Source: CAIKZJ01 sp964626015 (GTDB taxonomy: Bacteria; Bacteroidota; Ignavibacteria; Tepidaquicellales; Tepidaquicellaceae). From it: 38,613 bases of DNA. Below, piece after piece: positions 24,032 to 31,915 of the stretch (its first letter is position 1; the number at the start of each line of letters is the position of its first letter). Both the position numbers and the translations under genes were made by a program. The notes beneath the pieces are model-generated. The model saw only the letters and a program-made list of their open reading frames with translations, did not search any database and was not told where the DNA came from. Location: contig CAZVCC010000030.1 of NCBI GenBank assembly GCA_964626015.1, forward strand, positions 1-38,613, read 5' to 3'.

Positions 24032-25213
24032 TTACTTTTTATTATTGTCATTAATAACAAGATTGTAGGCATTTAAAATATCGTCAGGAATTTTTGAATT
24101 ATCAAACATTTTAATCGCCCGTTTATATGCACTTTCACTTTTTTCCTTTTGAACATCCGGATTTTGCAAAATCCACAGTATTTTCTCGGCAAGTGTTTTA
24201 ATATCACCAGCATTCACAAGTGTAATATACTCTTCTTTATCATTAATCTCGGGAATTCCACCTGTAGAATATGCAACAACCGGTAGTTTCATAAACATAC
24301 TTTCTATTATTGTCCCCGGTATTGTGTCGTAATACGATGGTAATACACTAATTTTCGCATGGATTGCTAATAAGTGAACATCATCTAAGGTTGGTAGTCT
24401 GCCCGCCCAGTAAATATTCCCGCCAATACCTAATTTAATTGCCAACTGGGTGTAATAATGGGAACTTTCTCCGATTACACATAATTGAATATCGGGTATA
24501 CTTTGCTTAAGAATTAAAAGAGCTTGCAATAAATCGTCAAATCCCTTATCCTTGCACACTCTTGCAAAAAATACTAAATCAAATTTTTTGTCAGTTTTAA
24601 TTGGCTTAATTTCAGGAACAGGGTAATCATGAAAATGTAAAACAGCTTTAGGGTTGAATTTCAGGATATCGTTTGCGACAGATTTTGCGCAATAAGCAAT
24701 ATGCTTAAAACCGCTTAATATTTGTTTTTCAATTTTAATTCTTTTCCTAAGCCAAGGATTAAGTGGCATATTTGTTTTTGAAATAAAACCCTGGACTGAT
24801 ATTAGCACCGGAAACCTTTTTTTAAATTGCATTATTGAAGATGAATAATAAGCGTTTTCTGCGCCAAAAAGATGTATAATATCTGGTTTAATTTTTTTAA
24901 TAATTCTTCGAATTATTATTTTATTAAATAAATATTCTATACGTGCATTAAATTTAAATTTATCTAATAAATTATACCCAAAAATGAAAATATCGGGATT
25001 AAAAATATGATAATTAATTCCCCTTAATTTTATATGTTTATATCCGACAACATAACTATCCGGTGCAATAACGTGTAATTCAACAGTGTCAATTTTTTCA
25101 AATAATTTAACAAATTGTGGTATCCAGGCCGCCATCTCGGCTTTTTTTACACTTGGGTGTAGAACCGATTGAATTTCTTCATTATAAAAATGGCAAATCC
25201 AAGCAACTTTCAT
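24032..25213 (-). CDS. GT4-family glycosyltransferase
   Basis: A 393-residue GT-B enzyme with N-terminus MKVAWICHFYNEEIQ and mid-protein KPDIIHLFGAENAYYSS, HIAYCAKSVANDILKF. The C-terminal domain shows FDLVFFARVCKDKGFDDLLQALLIL, LCVIGESSHYY, IYWAGRLPTLDDVHLLAIHAKISVLPSYYDTIPGTIIESMFMKLPVVAYSTGGIPEI, with the EX7E-type donor motif (DTIPGTIIESMF). It lies directly downstream of the Wzt gene with a 55-bp gap. Donor unknown. Confidence 0.88.
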   Translation of the reverse strand: MKVAWICHFYNEEIQSVLHPSVKKAEMAAWIPQFVKLFEKIDTVELHVIAPDSYVVGYKHIKLRGINYHIFNPDIFIFGYNLLDKFKFNARIEYLFNKIIIRRIIKKIKPDIIHLFGAENAYYSSSIMQFKKRFPVLISVQGFISKTNMPLNPWLRKRIKIEKQILSGFKHIAYCAKSVANDILKFNPKAVLHFHDYPVPEIKPIKTDKKFDLVFFARVCKDKGFDDLLQALLILKQSIPDIQLCVIGESSHYYTQLAIKLGIGGNIYWAGRLPTLDDVHLLAIHAKISVLPSYYDTIPGTIIESMFMKLPVVAYSTGGIPEINDKEEYITLVNAGDIKTLAEKILWILQNPDVQKEKSESAYKRAIKMFDNSKIPDDILNAYNLVINDNNKK

Positions 25214-25268
25214 GTATCACTAAACAATATATTCATCTGCAATAAAAAATAACCTACCCGAAAAATGT

Positions 25269-26540
25269 TTAATCCCATTTCACTATTGATAATAATCTGC
25301 AATTCGCAGGTGCACCATTACTACCTGTTCCAAAAAAATCCCCTCCAATTACTTCAAAGTGCTTTGCATAAGAAATAAAATCTAGGACTTCGGCATCAGC
25401 ATATGACGTATAAACAGAAAAATGATATTGCCCAACAGTGAGCGGAAAATTTTCAATTGTGCACTTTATTAAGTTTTTCCCGGGTTTGAAATTATAATGT
25501 TTTGACGAAAAATTTGTCCTAAATAAAAGCCATGTTCTTTCTCTTTCGTCATTAATATCCATATCAATTACAACTTTATCAATACTTTCTTGTGTCTTAT
25601 TGTCGAATTCAAGAAGAAATGTGTATGTTGCTCCACTAAGTAATTCAGTTACTCTGTTGTTGTTAGAGTCAGTAATATCGAAAGAAACCAACCGAGTTTT
25701 TCCATTTCCGGTTCTATCTATCCTTTCACATAAAGAGACATCATTATTAGAATTTCTGTTATTGGAAATATAGTAGTGTACTCCTGCTTTCACGTCACCC
25801 TCAAATTTTTTAAAACCTGAATCTATTACTATAACATTGTTGCAAAGAGATTCAATTGCGGCCATATTATGACTGACAAATAATACTGTTCTACCCTCAC
25901 TTTTACTAATATCCTGCATTTTCCCAAGACATTTATTCTGAAATTCAGCATCTCCAACAGCCAAAACCTCATCCACCACCAGGATTTCAGGGTCTAAGTG
26001 TGCGGCAACAGCAAATGCAAGTCTTACATACATTCCGGAAGAATACCTTTTAACCGGAGTATCAAGAAACTTTTCTACCCCTGAAAAATTAACAATATCA
26101 TCAAATTTTCTTTTAATTTCAGATCTCGTCATTCCCAGAATTGAGCCATTAAGATAAATATTTTCTCTGCCGGTTAGTTCTCCATTAAAACCTGTTCCAA
26201 CTTCCAATAAACTTGCAACTCGTCCTTTTAAGGAAATCTTACCAGTGGAGGGTTCCGTTATACGACTTAACACCTTTAATAAGGTTGATTTGCCGGCACC
26301 GTTTCGGCCAATTATTCCAATTCTATCACCTTGCTCAACTTCAAAACTAATATCCTTCAATGCCCAAAACTCTTCAAACGAAGATGAAGCGTTAAGATTT
26401 TTAGAGAAAGGATGTTTGAATTTACTCCCAAAACTATTCAATGAATTGATGACTGCTTCACGAAAAGTTCTTTTTGACTGCTGCATATGTCCAATTATAT
26501 ATTTCTTACTCAGATTTTCAACAGAAATTATTTTACTCAT
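25269..26540 (-). CDS. wzt: ABC transporter ATPase for polysaccharide export, Wzt with C-terminal carbohydrate-binding domain
   Basis: A 423-residue protein. Walker A GRNGAGKST (78-86), signature YSSGM (166-170), Walker B ILVVDE (186-191) and H-loop SHN (223-225) are intact. The nucleotide-binding domain opens with the ~60-residue N-terminal extension typical of Wzt/TagH proteins (GHMQQSKRTFREAV). Residues ~255-423 form a beta-rich Wzt_C-type domain (LLSGATYTFLLEFDN, LTVGQYHFSVYTSYADAE) that in known systems recognises the chain's terminal modification. Works with the permease encoded 45 bp upstream. Confidence 0.93.
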   Translation of the reverse strand: MSKIISVENLSKKYIIGHMQQSKRTFREAVINSLNSFGSKFKHPFSKNLNASSSFEEFWALKDISFEVEQGDRIGIIGRNGAGKSTLLKVLSRITEPSTGKISLKGRVASLLEVGTGFNGELTGRENIYLNGSILGMTRSEIKRKFDDIVNFSGVEKFLDTPVKRYSSGMYVRLAFAVAAHLDPEILVVDEVLAVGDAEFQNKCLGKMQDISKSEGRTVLFVSHNMAAIESLCNNVIVIDSGFKKFEGDVKAGVHYYISNNRNSNNDVSLCERIDRTGNGKTRLVSFDITDSNNNRVTELLSGATYTFLLEFDNKTQESIDKVVIDMDINDERERTWLLFRTNFSSKHYNFKPGKNLIKCTIENFPLTVGQYHFSVYTSYADAEVLDFISYAKHFEVIGGDFFGTGSNGAPANCRLLSIVKWD

Positions 26541-26585
26541 AACAGATCGAGACTATAATTTAAAATTTGTAAAATTACTTCCAGT

Positions 26586-27419
26586 CTAAACAACATCAGC
26601 AAAAATCCTCTCCATCTTCCTAAAAGTTCTTATTCCTATGTAAAGCAACAAAATTGAAACGAATATAGATAATAAAAACCCAGGCAAATAAATATTTGTT
26701 TCTCCTCCTAAGATTGCCCATCGAAAGCCATCAATTACTCCGACCATTGGATTAAGAGAATAAAGAAGTCTCCATTTTTCCGGGATAGTCTCACTGCTGA
26801 ATCCTACTGGTGAGACGTATAATCCAAATTGAACAATGAACGGGACAATATACCTGAAATCTCTAAATTGCACATTTAATGCAGCAATAAAGAACCCTGA
26901 GCCAAAGGCAGTTATAGTTGCAAAAAGGAGGAATATTGGAATTGTAAATATCTGCCAACCCGGCATGAATTGATAATACACCATAAGTAAGCCTAAAATA
27001 CCCATAGAAATTAAAAAATCGATAAGACTGACAACAATGGCTGTGGATGGAATTATCAGTCTGGGAAAATACACCTTTGTTAATAGATTTGAGTTGGAGA
27101 TTAAAGAATTCGAAGCTTCGCTGAATGAATTACTAAAGAACTGCCATGGTAGCATAGCAGCATAGACCATTATAGCATATGGTACACCACCTGAAGACAA
27201 ATTTGCAATCTTTCCAAAGACAATAGTCAAAACTACCATCGTTAAAAAAGGCCTTATTACACTCCACGCAATGCCTATTACTGTTTGCTTATACCTAACA
27301 AGAATATCACGCCAGGCTAAAAAATAAAACAACTCCCTGTAAGCCCAGATATCTTTCCAGTAATGAAGCTTGGATTTATTTGCTTCAATGATCAATTCAT
27401 GTTTTGTTTCGGCTAACAT
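26586..27419 (-). CDS. wzm: ABC-2 type polysaccharide export permease, Wzm
   Basis: A 277-residue membrane protein. WKDIWAYRELFYFLAWRDILVRYKQTVIGIAWSVIRPFLTMVVLTIVFG is the classic N-terminus of Wzm/TagG permeases (amphipathic helix, then the first membrane segments). Six hydrophobic segments are visible, with PVGFSSETIPEKWRLLYSLNPMVGVIDGFRWAILGG before the last, the usual C-terminal block. It forms the channel half of the exporter with Wzt and moves finished lipid-linked glycan across the inner membrane. Codon use matches Wzt. Confidence 0.93.
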   Translation of the reverse strand: MLAETKHELIIEANKSKLHYWKDIWAYRELFYFLAWRDILVRYKQTVIGIAWSVIRPFLTMVVLTIVFGKIANLSSGGVPYAIMVYAAMLPWQFFSNSFSEASNSLISNSNLLTKVYFPRLIIPSTAIVVSLIDFLISMGILGLLMVYYQFMPGWQIFTIPIFLLFATITAFGSGFFIAALNVQFRDFRYIVPFIVQFGLYVSPVGFSSETIPEKWRLLYSLNPMVGVIDGFRWAILGGETNIYLPGFLLSIFVSILLLYIGIRTFRKMERIFADVV

Positions 27420-27467
27420 TCTTTTCGGCTTTTGCCTAAATGGGTTCTTTCTATATTTTTAGAAAAT

Positions 27468-28448
27468 TTATTTGTTATAAATATCTGCTTTATATTTTAT
27501 CAGGTTGTTGCTATTCATAAACCATTTGCATGTAAGTTCAAGTCCTTTTATTAATTCATATTGCGGTTTAAAGCCTGTTAATGTTTTTATTAAAGTATTG
27601 TCACCAAATAATCTAAAAACCTCAGAATTTTTAGGCCTTAAACGATTACATTCCGATTTCACTAAAGCATTGCTCTTTAATATTTTTTTTATACACTCGA
27701 ATACATCCCCCATTGATATTTCGAAACCGGAACAGATATTAACCTCTCTTCCTATGGCAGAATTGCATTCAGCTAATTCAAACAATCCCCTGACAGTATC
27801 TTTTACATACGTAAGGTCACGTGTGGGTATGAGATCTCCTGTCATAATCTCTTTTTTCCCGCTTACTATCTGACTTATAATTGTGGGTATAAATGCACGT
27901 GCAGATTGTCTTGGCCCATACGTATTAAAAGGTCTGGCAATAGTAACAGGAAGATTGAATGAATGAAAGAAACTGAGTGCAAGAGCATCCGCCCCTATTT
28001 TTGAAGCTGAATACGGTGATTGTGGCTGTTTAGGATGCGATTCGTCAATTGGAACATATTTCGCAGTGCCGTAAACTTCCGATGTTGACGTGTGAATAAT
28101 TCTTGTATTGCCGTTTTCTTTTGCCGCCTGGCAGATATTTAATGTCCCTTTTATATTTGTATCAACATAAGAATCAGGTGCAATGTAAGAATAAGGTATT
28201 GCGATTAGGGCCGCCAAATGAAACACTGTTTCAACATCTTTAACAATTTCTTTGCAATAATTTGGATCTCTTATGTCTCCTGTTACAATCTCTAAATTTT
28301 CATCGGAACTTAATTCCTCAAGCCACCCCCAGTTGTTGAATGAGTTATAATATGATAAAGCTCTAACATGTATCCCTTTCTCGAGAAGCAATTCTGTCAA
28401 ATGGGATCCTATAAATCCATCTGCCCCGGTAATTAATACTTTTTTCAT
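27468..28448 (-). CDS. legB: NAD-dependent sugar-nucleotide 4,6-dehydratase, LegB-like SDR
   Basis: A 326-residue extended SDR. Nucleotide-binding GADGFIGSHL (8-17), catalytic-loop HTSTSEVYG (~118-126) and YSASK (~145-149). RALSYYNSFNNWGWLEEL (29-46) is a hallmark of LegB-type enzymes, which convert an NDP-GlcNAc to the 4-keto-6-deoxy sugar for legionaminic acid or bacillosamine-type sugars. HTSTSEVYG and RPFNTYGPRQSARAFIPTII fit. The DegT-type aminotransferase that normally follows is absent from the window, so the final sugar cannot be named; I give the symbol as a family label. Overlaps the nucleotidyltransferase gene (ATGA, 28445-28448). Confidence 0.82.
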   Translation of the reverse strand: MKKVLITGADGFIGSHLTELLLEKGIHVRALSYYNSFNNWGWLEELSSDENLEIVTGDIRDPNYCKEIVKDVETVFHLAALIAIPYSYIAPDSYVDTNIKGTLNICQAAKENGNTRIIHTSTSEVYGTAKYVPIDESHPKQPQSPYSASKIGADALALSFFHSFNLPVTIARPFNTYGPRQSARAFIPTIISQIVSGKKEIMTGDLIPTRDLTYVKDTVRGLFELAECNSAIGREVNICSGFEISMGDVFECIKKILKSNALVKSECNRLRPKNSEVFRLFGDNTLIKTLTGFKPQYELIKGLELTCKWFMNSNNLIKYKADIYNK

Positions 28449-29146
28449 TCCTTATTGCCAAAATTGTTTTTGTAAATTTCTTGTGCCTCTTTATAATCAT
28501 CCTCTCGTCCGATATCCAGCCAGTATTCGTTTATTATGTATTTAGCAATTTGTATATTTTTGTTAATCATTTTATTAATGAGTGTATCCATTCCGAAGTA
28601 TTCATTTGTAGGTATGTAATCAAATATTTGGGGTTTCATAACATATATACCGGCCAAAATATTGGTCTTAAAGTTTGGTTTTTCTTCAATTTTTGTTACA
28701 TAATCCCCTTCATAATAAATATTTCCAAATTGAAATGGAGTAATTTGTTCTTTTATTGTAACTGTTAAAATTGTATTCACTTTTTCTGCATATTTATAGA
28801 GCTCATTAAAACTTAGTAATGTTAAAATATCGCCATTTATCACTAAAAATGGCTCTTTCAACTCTTCTTTTAGTAATGTCAAGGGCCCGGCCGTTCCTAA
28901 TGGTTTATTCTCCTTGCTTATTTTCAGTTTTATACCATATCTCTTGCCGTCGCCAAAAAAATTTTCTATGTATTCTGATTTATAATTTGTGGCAAGATAT
29001 ATCTCATCAAACCCGCACTTTTTGAGGTGCTCAATTTGTATCTCCAATACTGACTTTTCTCCTATTGGTAGAAGAGGTTTTGGAATTATTTCTGTAAATG
29101 GTCTTAGCCTTGTTCCAAGACCTCCAGCTAAAATGACTGCTTTCAT
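28445..29146 (-). CDS. Sugar-1-phosphate nucleotidyltransferase
   Basis: A 233-residue enzyme. LAGGLGTRLRPFTEIIPKPLLPIG (6-29) is the NTP-transferase signature with the Lys of the KP(L) motif. VINGDILT (~102-109) supplies the metal-binding Asp, and WLDIGREDDYKEA is the C-terminal block. It lacks the C-terminal left-handed helix of GlmU-type enzymes, so is a short form like LegF/PtmE or RfbA-like proteins. The partnership with LegB suggests it activates GlcNAc-1-P or a similar sugar as NDP-sugar for the dehydratase (inference). It starts 6 nt after the SGNH gene starts the other way in order: the SGNH gene lies upstream, ending at 29153. Confidence 0.85.
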   Translation of the reverse strand: MKAVILAGGLGTRLRPFTEIIPKPLLPIGEKSVLEIQIEHLKKCGFDEIYLATNYKSEYIENFFGDGKRYGIKLKISKENKPLGTAGPLTLLKEELKEPFLVINGDILTLLSFNELYKYAEKVNTILTVTIKEQITPFQFGNIYYEGDYVTKIEEKPNFKTNILAGIYVMKPQIFDYIPTNEYFGMDTLINKMINKNIQIAKYIINEYWLDIGREDDYKEAQEIYKNNFGNKE

Positions 29147-29152
29147 ATTTTA

Positions 29153-30178
29153 CTAATTTGTTTGTATATGCTTTTGCTTCTCATATTGCTCTTTTACAAT
29201 GTAATATAAAAAAATCCCTAATTCTTTATTTCCGCTTTCGTTTAAGTGTCCATATGATTTAATCTGATTGTTATTATTTAAAACTGTTGTGTTCAAGTAA
29301 GAATCGATATCTAATTCCTTACTTATTTCTTTTATAATCTTATTCTCTTCATTAGTGCTGCATATTGAAACTATTTTGAATTTATTCCTATAATATTTTT
29401 TGTAGTTTGTTAAACAGTCTTTCATTTGATTTATAAAAACACTTAAATCCTCATTATTCACATTTTCTTTGTTGATTTCATTTTCTGTGCTGTTTTGTTC
29501 ATAACTATTGATTTTATCACTTCTGAAATATTCGAATGAATTGTAAACTAAATTTGCATACGCAGATATTATCCTTAATTTATCTCTTATTTTTTTCAAG
29601 GATCCAATTGGATATTCACTTCCGAGATATTCAGGTATTTCAAAATTAAACCTCCCCTCGTGCCTTTCAAAATAGTGTTTCATTCTCTCTAATGATTCAA
29701 CAACGTAAATGACTATTTCAGGTTCATAATTTCTTGAATAAAAAATCGACCTGAAAAACAATGTGTACAAGTCCGCTGCTGATTTTCCTAAATTTAATAC
29801 TTGATAATCATTGTTACTCTTTTTCAACATATCTTGTAAAATCGCAGTTGATGTTTTATTTTGTTGCATCTGTGCTGATTCTACAAAAGAATTACCTAGA
29901 ATAAAAATATATTTGCTATTGTTTGTATCTACATCGTTGCCGGGTAATCCTAAATTATTTAATTCTGTAACTGTTATACCACCTTCCACACTCCATATTC
30001 TTTTGTGTGGCATTACAGACTCAGTGCTGTGTGTGGAAATCTCTTTATTTAACCAGTATAATTTTTCGTTTGAGTATGCGGGATATCCGATTAATGACCT
30101 GGTGATTACTTCAACAACAAAAAGACTAGTGATTATTGCCACTAAAATACCTGTGGTTTTTTTAATATATGCTTTCAA
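29153..30178 (-). CDS. Membrane-anchored SGNH-type protein, DltD/AlgJ-like partner of the MBOAT
   Basis: A 341-residue protein with a single N-terminal membrane anchor (ILVAIITSLFVVEVI, 11-25) and the rest presumably periplasmic. FILGNSFVESAQ (92-103) holds the candidate nucleophile Ser97 in a GNS variant of the GDS block, and SYGHLNESGNKEL has the candidate catalytic His311; the residue three before it, usually Asp in DxxH, is Ser. This degeneracy lowers certainty about activity. In Dlt and alginate-type systems such proteins take the acyl group from the MBOAT side and pass it to the polymer. The start is TTG at 30178, only 19 nt after the stop of the microprotein gene, in line with one operon. 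Confidence 0.68.
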   Translation of the reverse strand: MKAYIKKTTGILVAIITSLFVVEVITRSLIGYPAYSNEKLYWLNKEISTHSTESVMPHKRIWSVEGGITVTELNNLGLPGNDVDTNNSKYIFILGNSFVESAQMQQNKTSTAILQDMLKKSNNDYQVLNLGKSAADLYTLFFRSIFYSRNYEPEIVIYVVESLERMKHYFERHEGRFNFEIPEYLGSEYPIGSLKKIRDKLRIISAYANLVYNSFEYFRSDKINSYEQNSTENEINKENVNNEDLSVFINQMKDCLTNYKKYYRNKFKIVSICSTNEENKIIKEISKELDIDSYLNTTVLNNNNQIKSYGHLNESGNKELGIFLYYIVKEQYEKQKHIQTN

Positions 30179-30197
30179 ACAATATTATTTATTCACA

Positions 30198-30323
30198 CTA
30201 AAAGTTGACATAAAAGAATGGGTTTGATTCTGTTTTCAGTATTATCGAAAAACTTTTTAATGCTAAACTTAAAAATAACAAGAAAAATAATATTAAATAT
30301 TTTATAAAATATTTAAAAAACAT
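30198..30323 (-). CDS. DltX-like single-pass microprotein with C-terminal FxYxxF acyl-shuttle motif
   Basis: A 41-codon ORF from ATG 30323 to TAG 30198. It has a short basic N-terminus (K4, K8), one membrane helix at about 9-24 rich in Leu and Phe, a short linker, and ends FFYVNF (36-41), which fits FxYxxF exactly at the extreme C-terminus with Tyr38 as acyl acceptor. In the Gram-positive Dlt pathway, DltX is a small single-pass protein ending in this motif whose tyrosine carries the acyl group from MBOAT DltB to DltD. Position-specific support: it lies between the MBOAT stop (9 nt away) and the SGNH gene (19 nt away). It is in the same frame as the MBOAT, separated by one TAA. Function is inferred; no Shine-Dalgarno site is visible. 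Confidence 0.65.
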   Translation of the reverse strand: MFFKYFIKYLILFFLLFLSLALKSFSIILKTESNPFFYVNF

Positions 30324-30332
30324 TATAGTGTT

Positions 30333-31472
30333 TTAGACAAACCATAACCATCCTGTTGTAATAAAAATAAATGTGGTAAATGTTGCTATAACTTTTTTCG
30401 GAAAATTATCATTTCTTTTCTTTTTAGCGTTCTTTCTGTATATTTGATATATAGATAATCCTATCCCGTGCCATATACCCCAGAATAAAAAACCCCATTT
30501 TGCACCGTGCCAAATTCCGCATAGCCCCATTGCAATGACAGGAACAAAGAAATAAAACCATATTTTGTTGTTTGAGACTTTTGCTAACGGCATAAACACA
30601 TAGTCTCTTATCCAGTCTGATAGAGAAATATGCCAGCTGCGCCAGAATTGACTTATGTTTGTTTTTAAATACGGATAATTAAAATTTTCCATAATTTTTA
30701 TACCAAATAATCTTGATGAACCTATTGCGATATCACTATATCCTGAAAAATCAAAGTAAATCTGGAATGAAAATCCCAGTAATGCCAAAGCCCGTATTTC
30801 AATAGAATAGTCGTTTTGATTTTGCCATATTGGATTGATGAAATAAGCAATCCAGTCCGCTATTGCAAATTTTTTAAACAATCCATATACAATCCTCTGA
30901 AATCCTTCTTCTAAAAAGGTAGGGCTGAATTTCAATCCTTTGTTCTGTATCTGTGGCTGAAACCTTTCGTACCTTTCAATCGGTCCAGCAGTAAATATTG
31001 TAAATAATGTACTGTAAGATAAAAAATCTATAAAATTCGTTTCTTTAATTACCTTCCATTTTATATCTGTTAAGTAACTGATATGCTTTAATACTATATA
31101 AGATATTCCTAAAGGAAGTAATATATTCTCAATTTTAAATATAGGTAATAGCTGAACAAATTCGTTTAGTGAATTCATTGTGTTCGCTAAAAGCCCAATA
31201 TATTTGAAATAAACTAAACACAAAAGTAAACCTGTAACTGCGATAAAATGTATTAATCCTTTTTTCTTTATCTTCTTTATTAAATAACCACTAAAAAATG
31301 TATATAACGTCAATATTACTGTAATAACTAAAGCTGTTTCATCAAAATGATAAATAAATATAAAACTTGAAACGATTAATAATGCTTGCCTAATATAATA
31401 TTTATTCGGTAATAACCAATAAACCAAAAACGTAGCAGTTAGTATTATAAAGTAAAATAAGCTGGTTATCAA
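30333..31472 (-). CDS. MBOAT-family O-acyltransferase, DltB-sized
   Basis: A 379-residue polytopic protein. FWRSWHISLSDWIRDYVFMPLAK (~268-290) and GIWHGAKWGFLFWGIWHG (~316-333) are the MBOAT signature with the catalytic histidine in WHGA. LFTIFTAGPIERYERFQPQ and YFDFSGYSDIAIGSSRLFGI are standard AlgI/DltB blocks. The length fits DltB (about 380-415) better than AlgI (about 460-520). Many Gram-negative homologues carry a C-terminal FxYxxF tail on the same chain; here the chain stops at GWLWFV and the tail is on the following ORF. It should move an acyl group from a carrier protein thioester across the membrane. Start is TTG at 31472 with AAGGA about 13 nt upstream. Confidence 0.88.
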   Translation of the reverse strand: MITSLFYFIILTATFLVYWLLPNKYYIRQALLIVSSFIFIYHFDETALVITVILTLYTFFSGYLIKKIKKKGLIHFIAVTGLLLCLVYFKYIGLLANTMNSLNEFVQLLPIFKIENILLPLGISYIVLKHISYLTDIKWKVIKETNFIDFLSYSTLFTIFTAGPIERYERFQPQIQNKGLKFSPTFLEEGFQRIVYGLFKKFAIADWIAYFINPIWQNQNDYSIEIRALALLGFSFQIYFDFSGYSDIAIGSSRLFGIKIMENFNYPYLKTNISQFWRSWHISLSDWIRDYVFMPLAKVSNNKIWFYFFVPVIAMGLCGIWHGAKWGFLFWGIWHGIGLSIYQIYRKNAKKKRNDNFPKKVIATFTTFIFITTGWLWFV

Positions 31473-31515
31473 ATATCTGTTTTATCCTTTCTTGGCTTGT
31501 TTGTGATTTCTATAT

Positions 31516-31749
31516 CTACTCGGTGTTATTAATCAGTTTTATTATTTGACTAACAGTGTCGCAGTTTTCGGCAGTCATTTTGGGGTTTGGTATCATTTTG
31601 CCAAATTCTCTGTTTATGTACAGTTGCAGCGAAACCAAAGAAAATGAGTCAATTATTCCGGAAGATATTAGCTTTGTGTCCATCTCTATTGTTATATCAT
31701 CATCCGTCAAAAACTCATTTTTAATAAACTCTAATAATTTTTCTTCCAT
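31516..31749 (-). CDS. Acyl/peptidyl carrier protein (DltC-like)
   Basis: A 77-residue carrier protein. The phosphopantetheine serine is in SGIIDSFSLVSLQLYI (DSFSL; Ser near 35), followed by the acidic recognition helix region and GKMIPNPKMTAENCDTVSQII, the usual DltC/ACP C-terminal half (...T...TV..I). Start ATG 31749 with GGAGAAG just upstream. It is the first gene of the unit ACP - MBOAT - microprotein - SGNH protein. In Dlt systems DltC is charged by the adenylating enzyme DltA; no adenylation-domain protein is in this window, so the acyl group and loading enzyme are unknown. Confidence 0.85.
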   Translation of the reverse strand: MEEKLLEFIKNEFLTDDDITIEMDTKLISSGIIDSFSLVSLQLYINREFGKMIPNPKMTAENCDTVSQIIKLINNTE

Positions 31750-31839
31750 TTCTTCTCCATTTAAATTATCCTGTAATTTTTATATTTCCCTTTTAATCTT
31801 ACTTACTCACTTTATCGCCATTTCACCTTCTCATTGCTC

Positions 31840-31915
31840 TTCTAAACTCCTTGACTTCTATCAGCTATCAGCTATGACCATTAACTGCTCTTTCCTGCTC
31901 CCAGTTTACTGTTTG
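31840..31915. repeat. Short repeat words between wzc and the carrier-protein gene
   Basis: The spacer 31750-31905 holds AGCTATC-type heptamers (TATCAGCTATCAGCTATGACC at ~31859-31878), AACTGCTCTT words and CAGTTTACTGTTTGC, the last reaching into the 3' end of wzc so that the final codons (RKQ) and TAA of the kinase lie in repeat sequence. No promoter for the acylation unit is evident; it may be read from further upstream. Confidence 0.75.

Noticed and set aside
30333..31472. MBOAT as a truncated AlgI-type pseudogene
   Set aside because: Its 379 residues fit DltB-type proteins and all core motifs are present. The tail motif is supplied by the next ORF, so I prefer a split system to decay.
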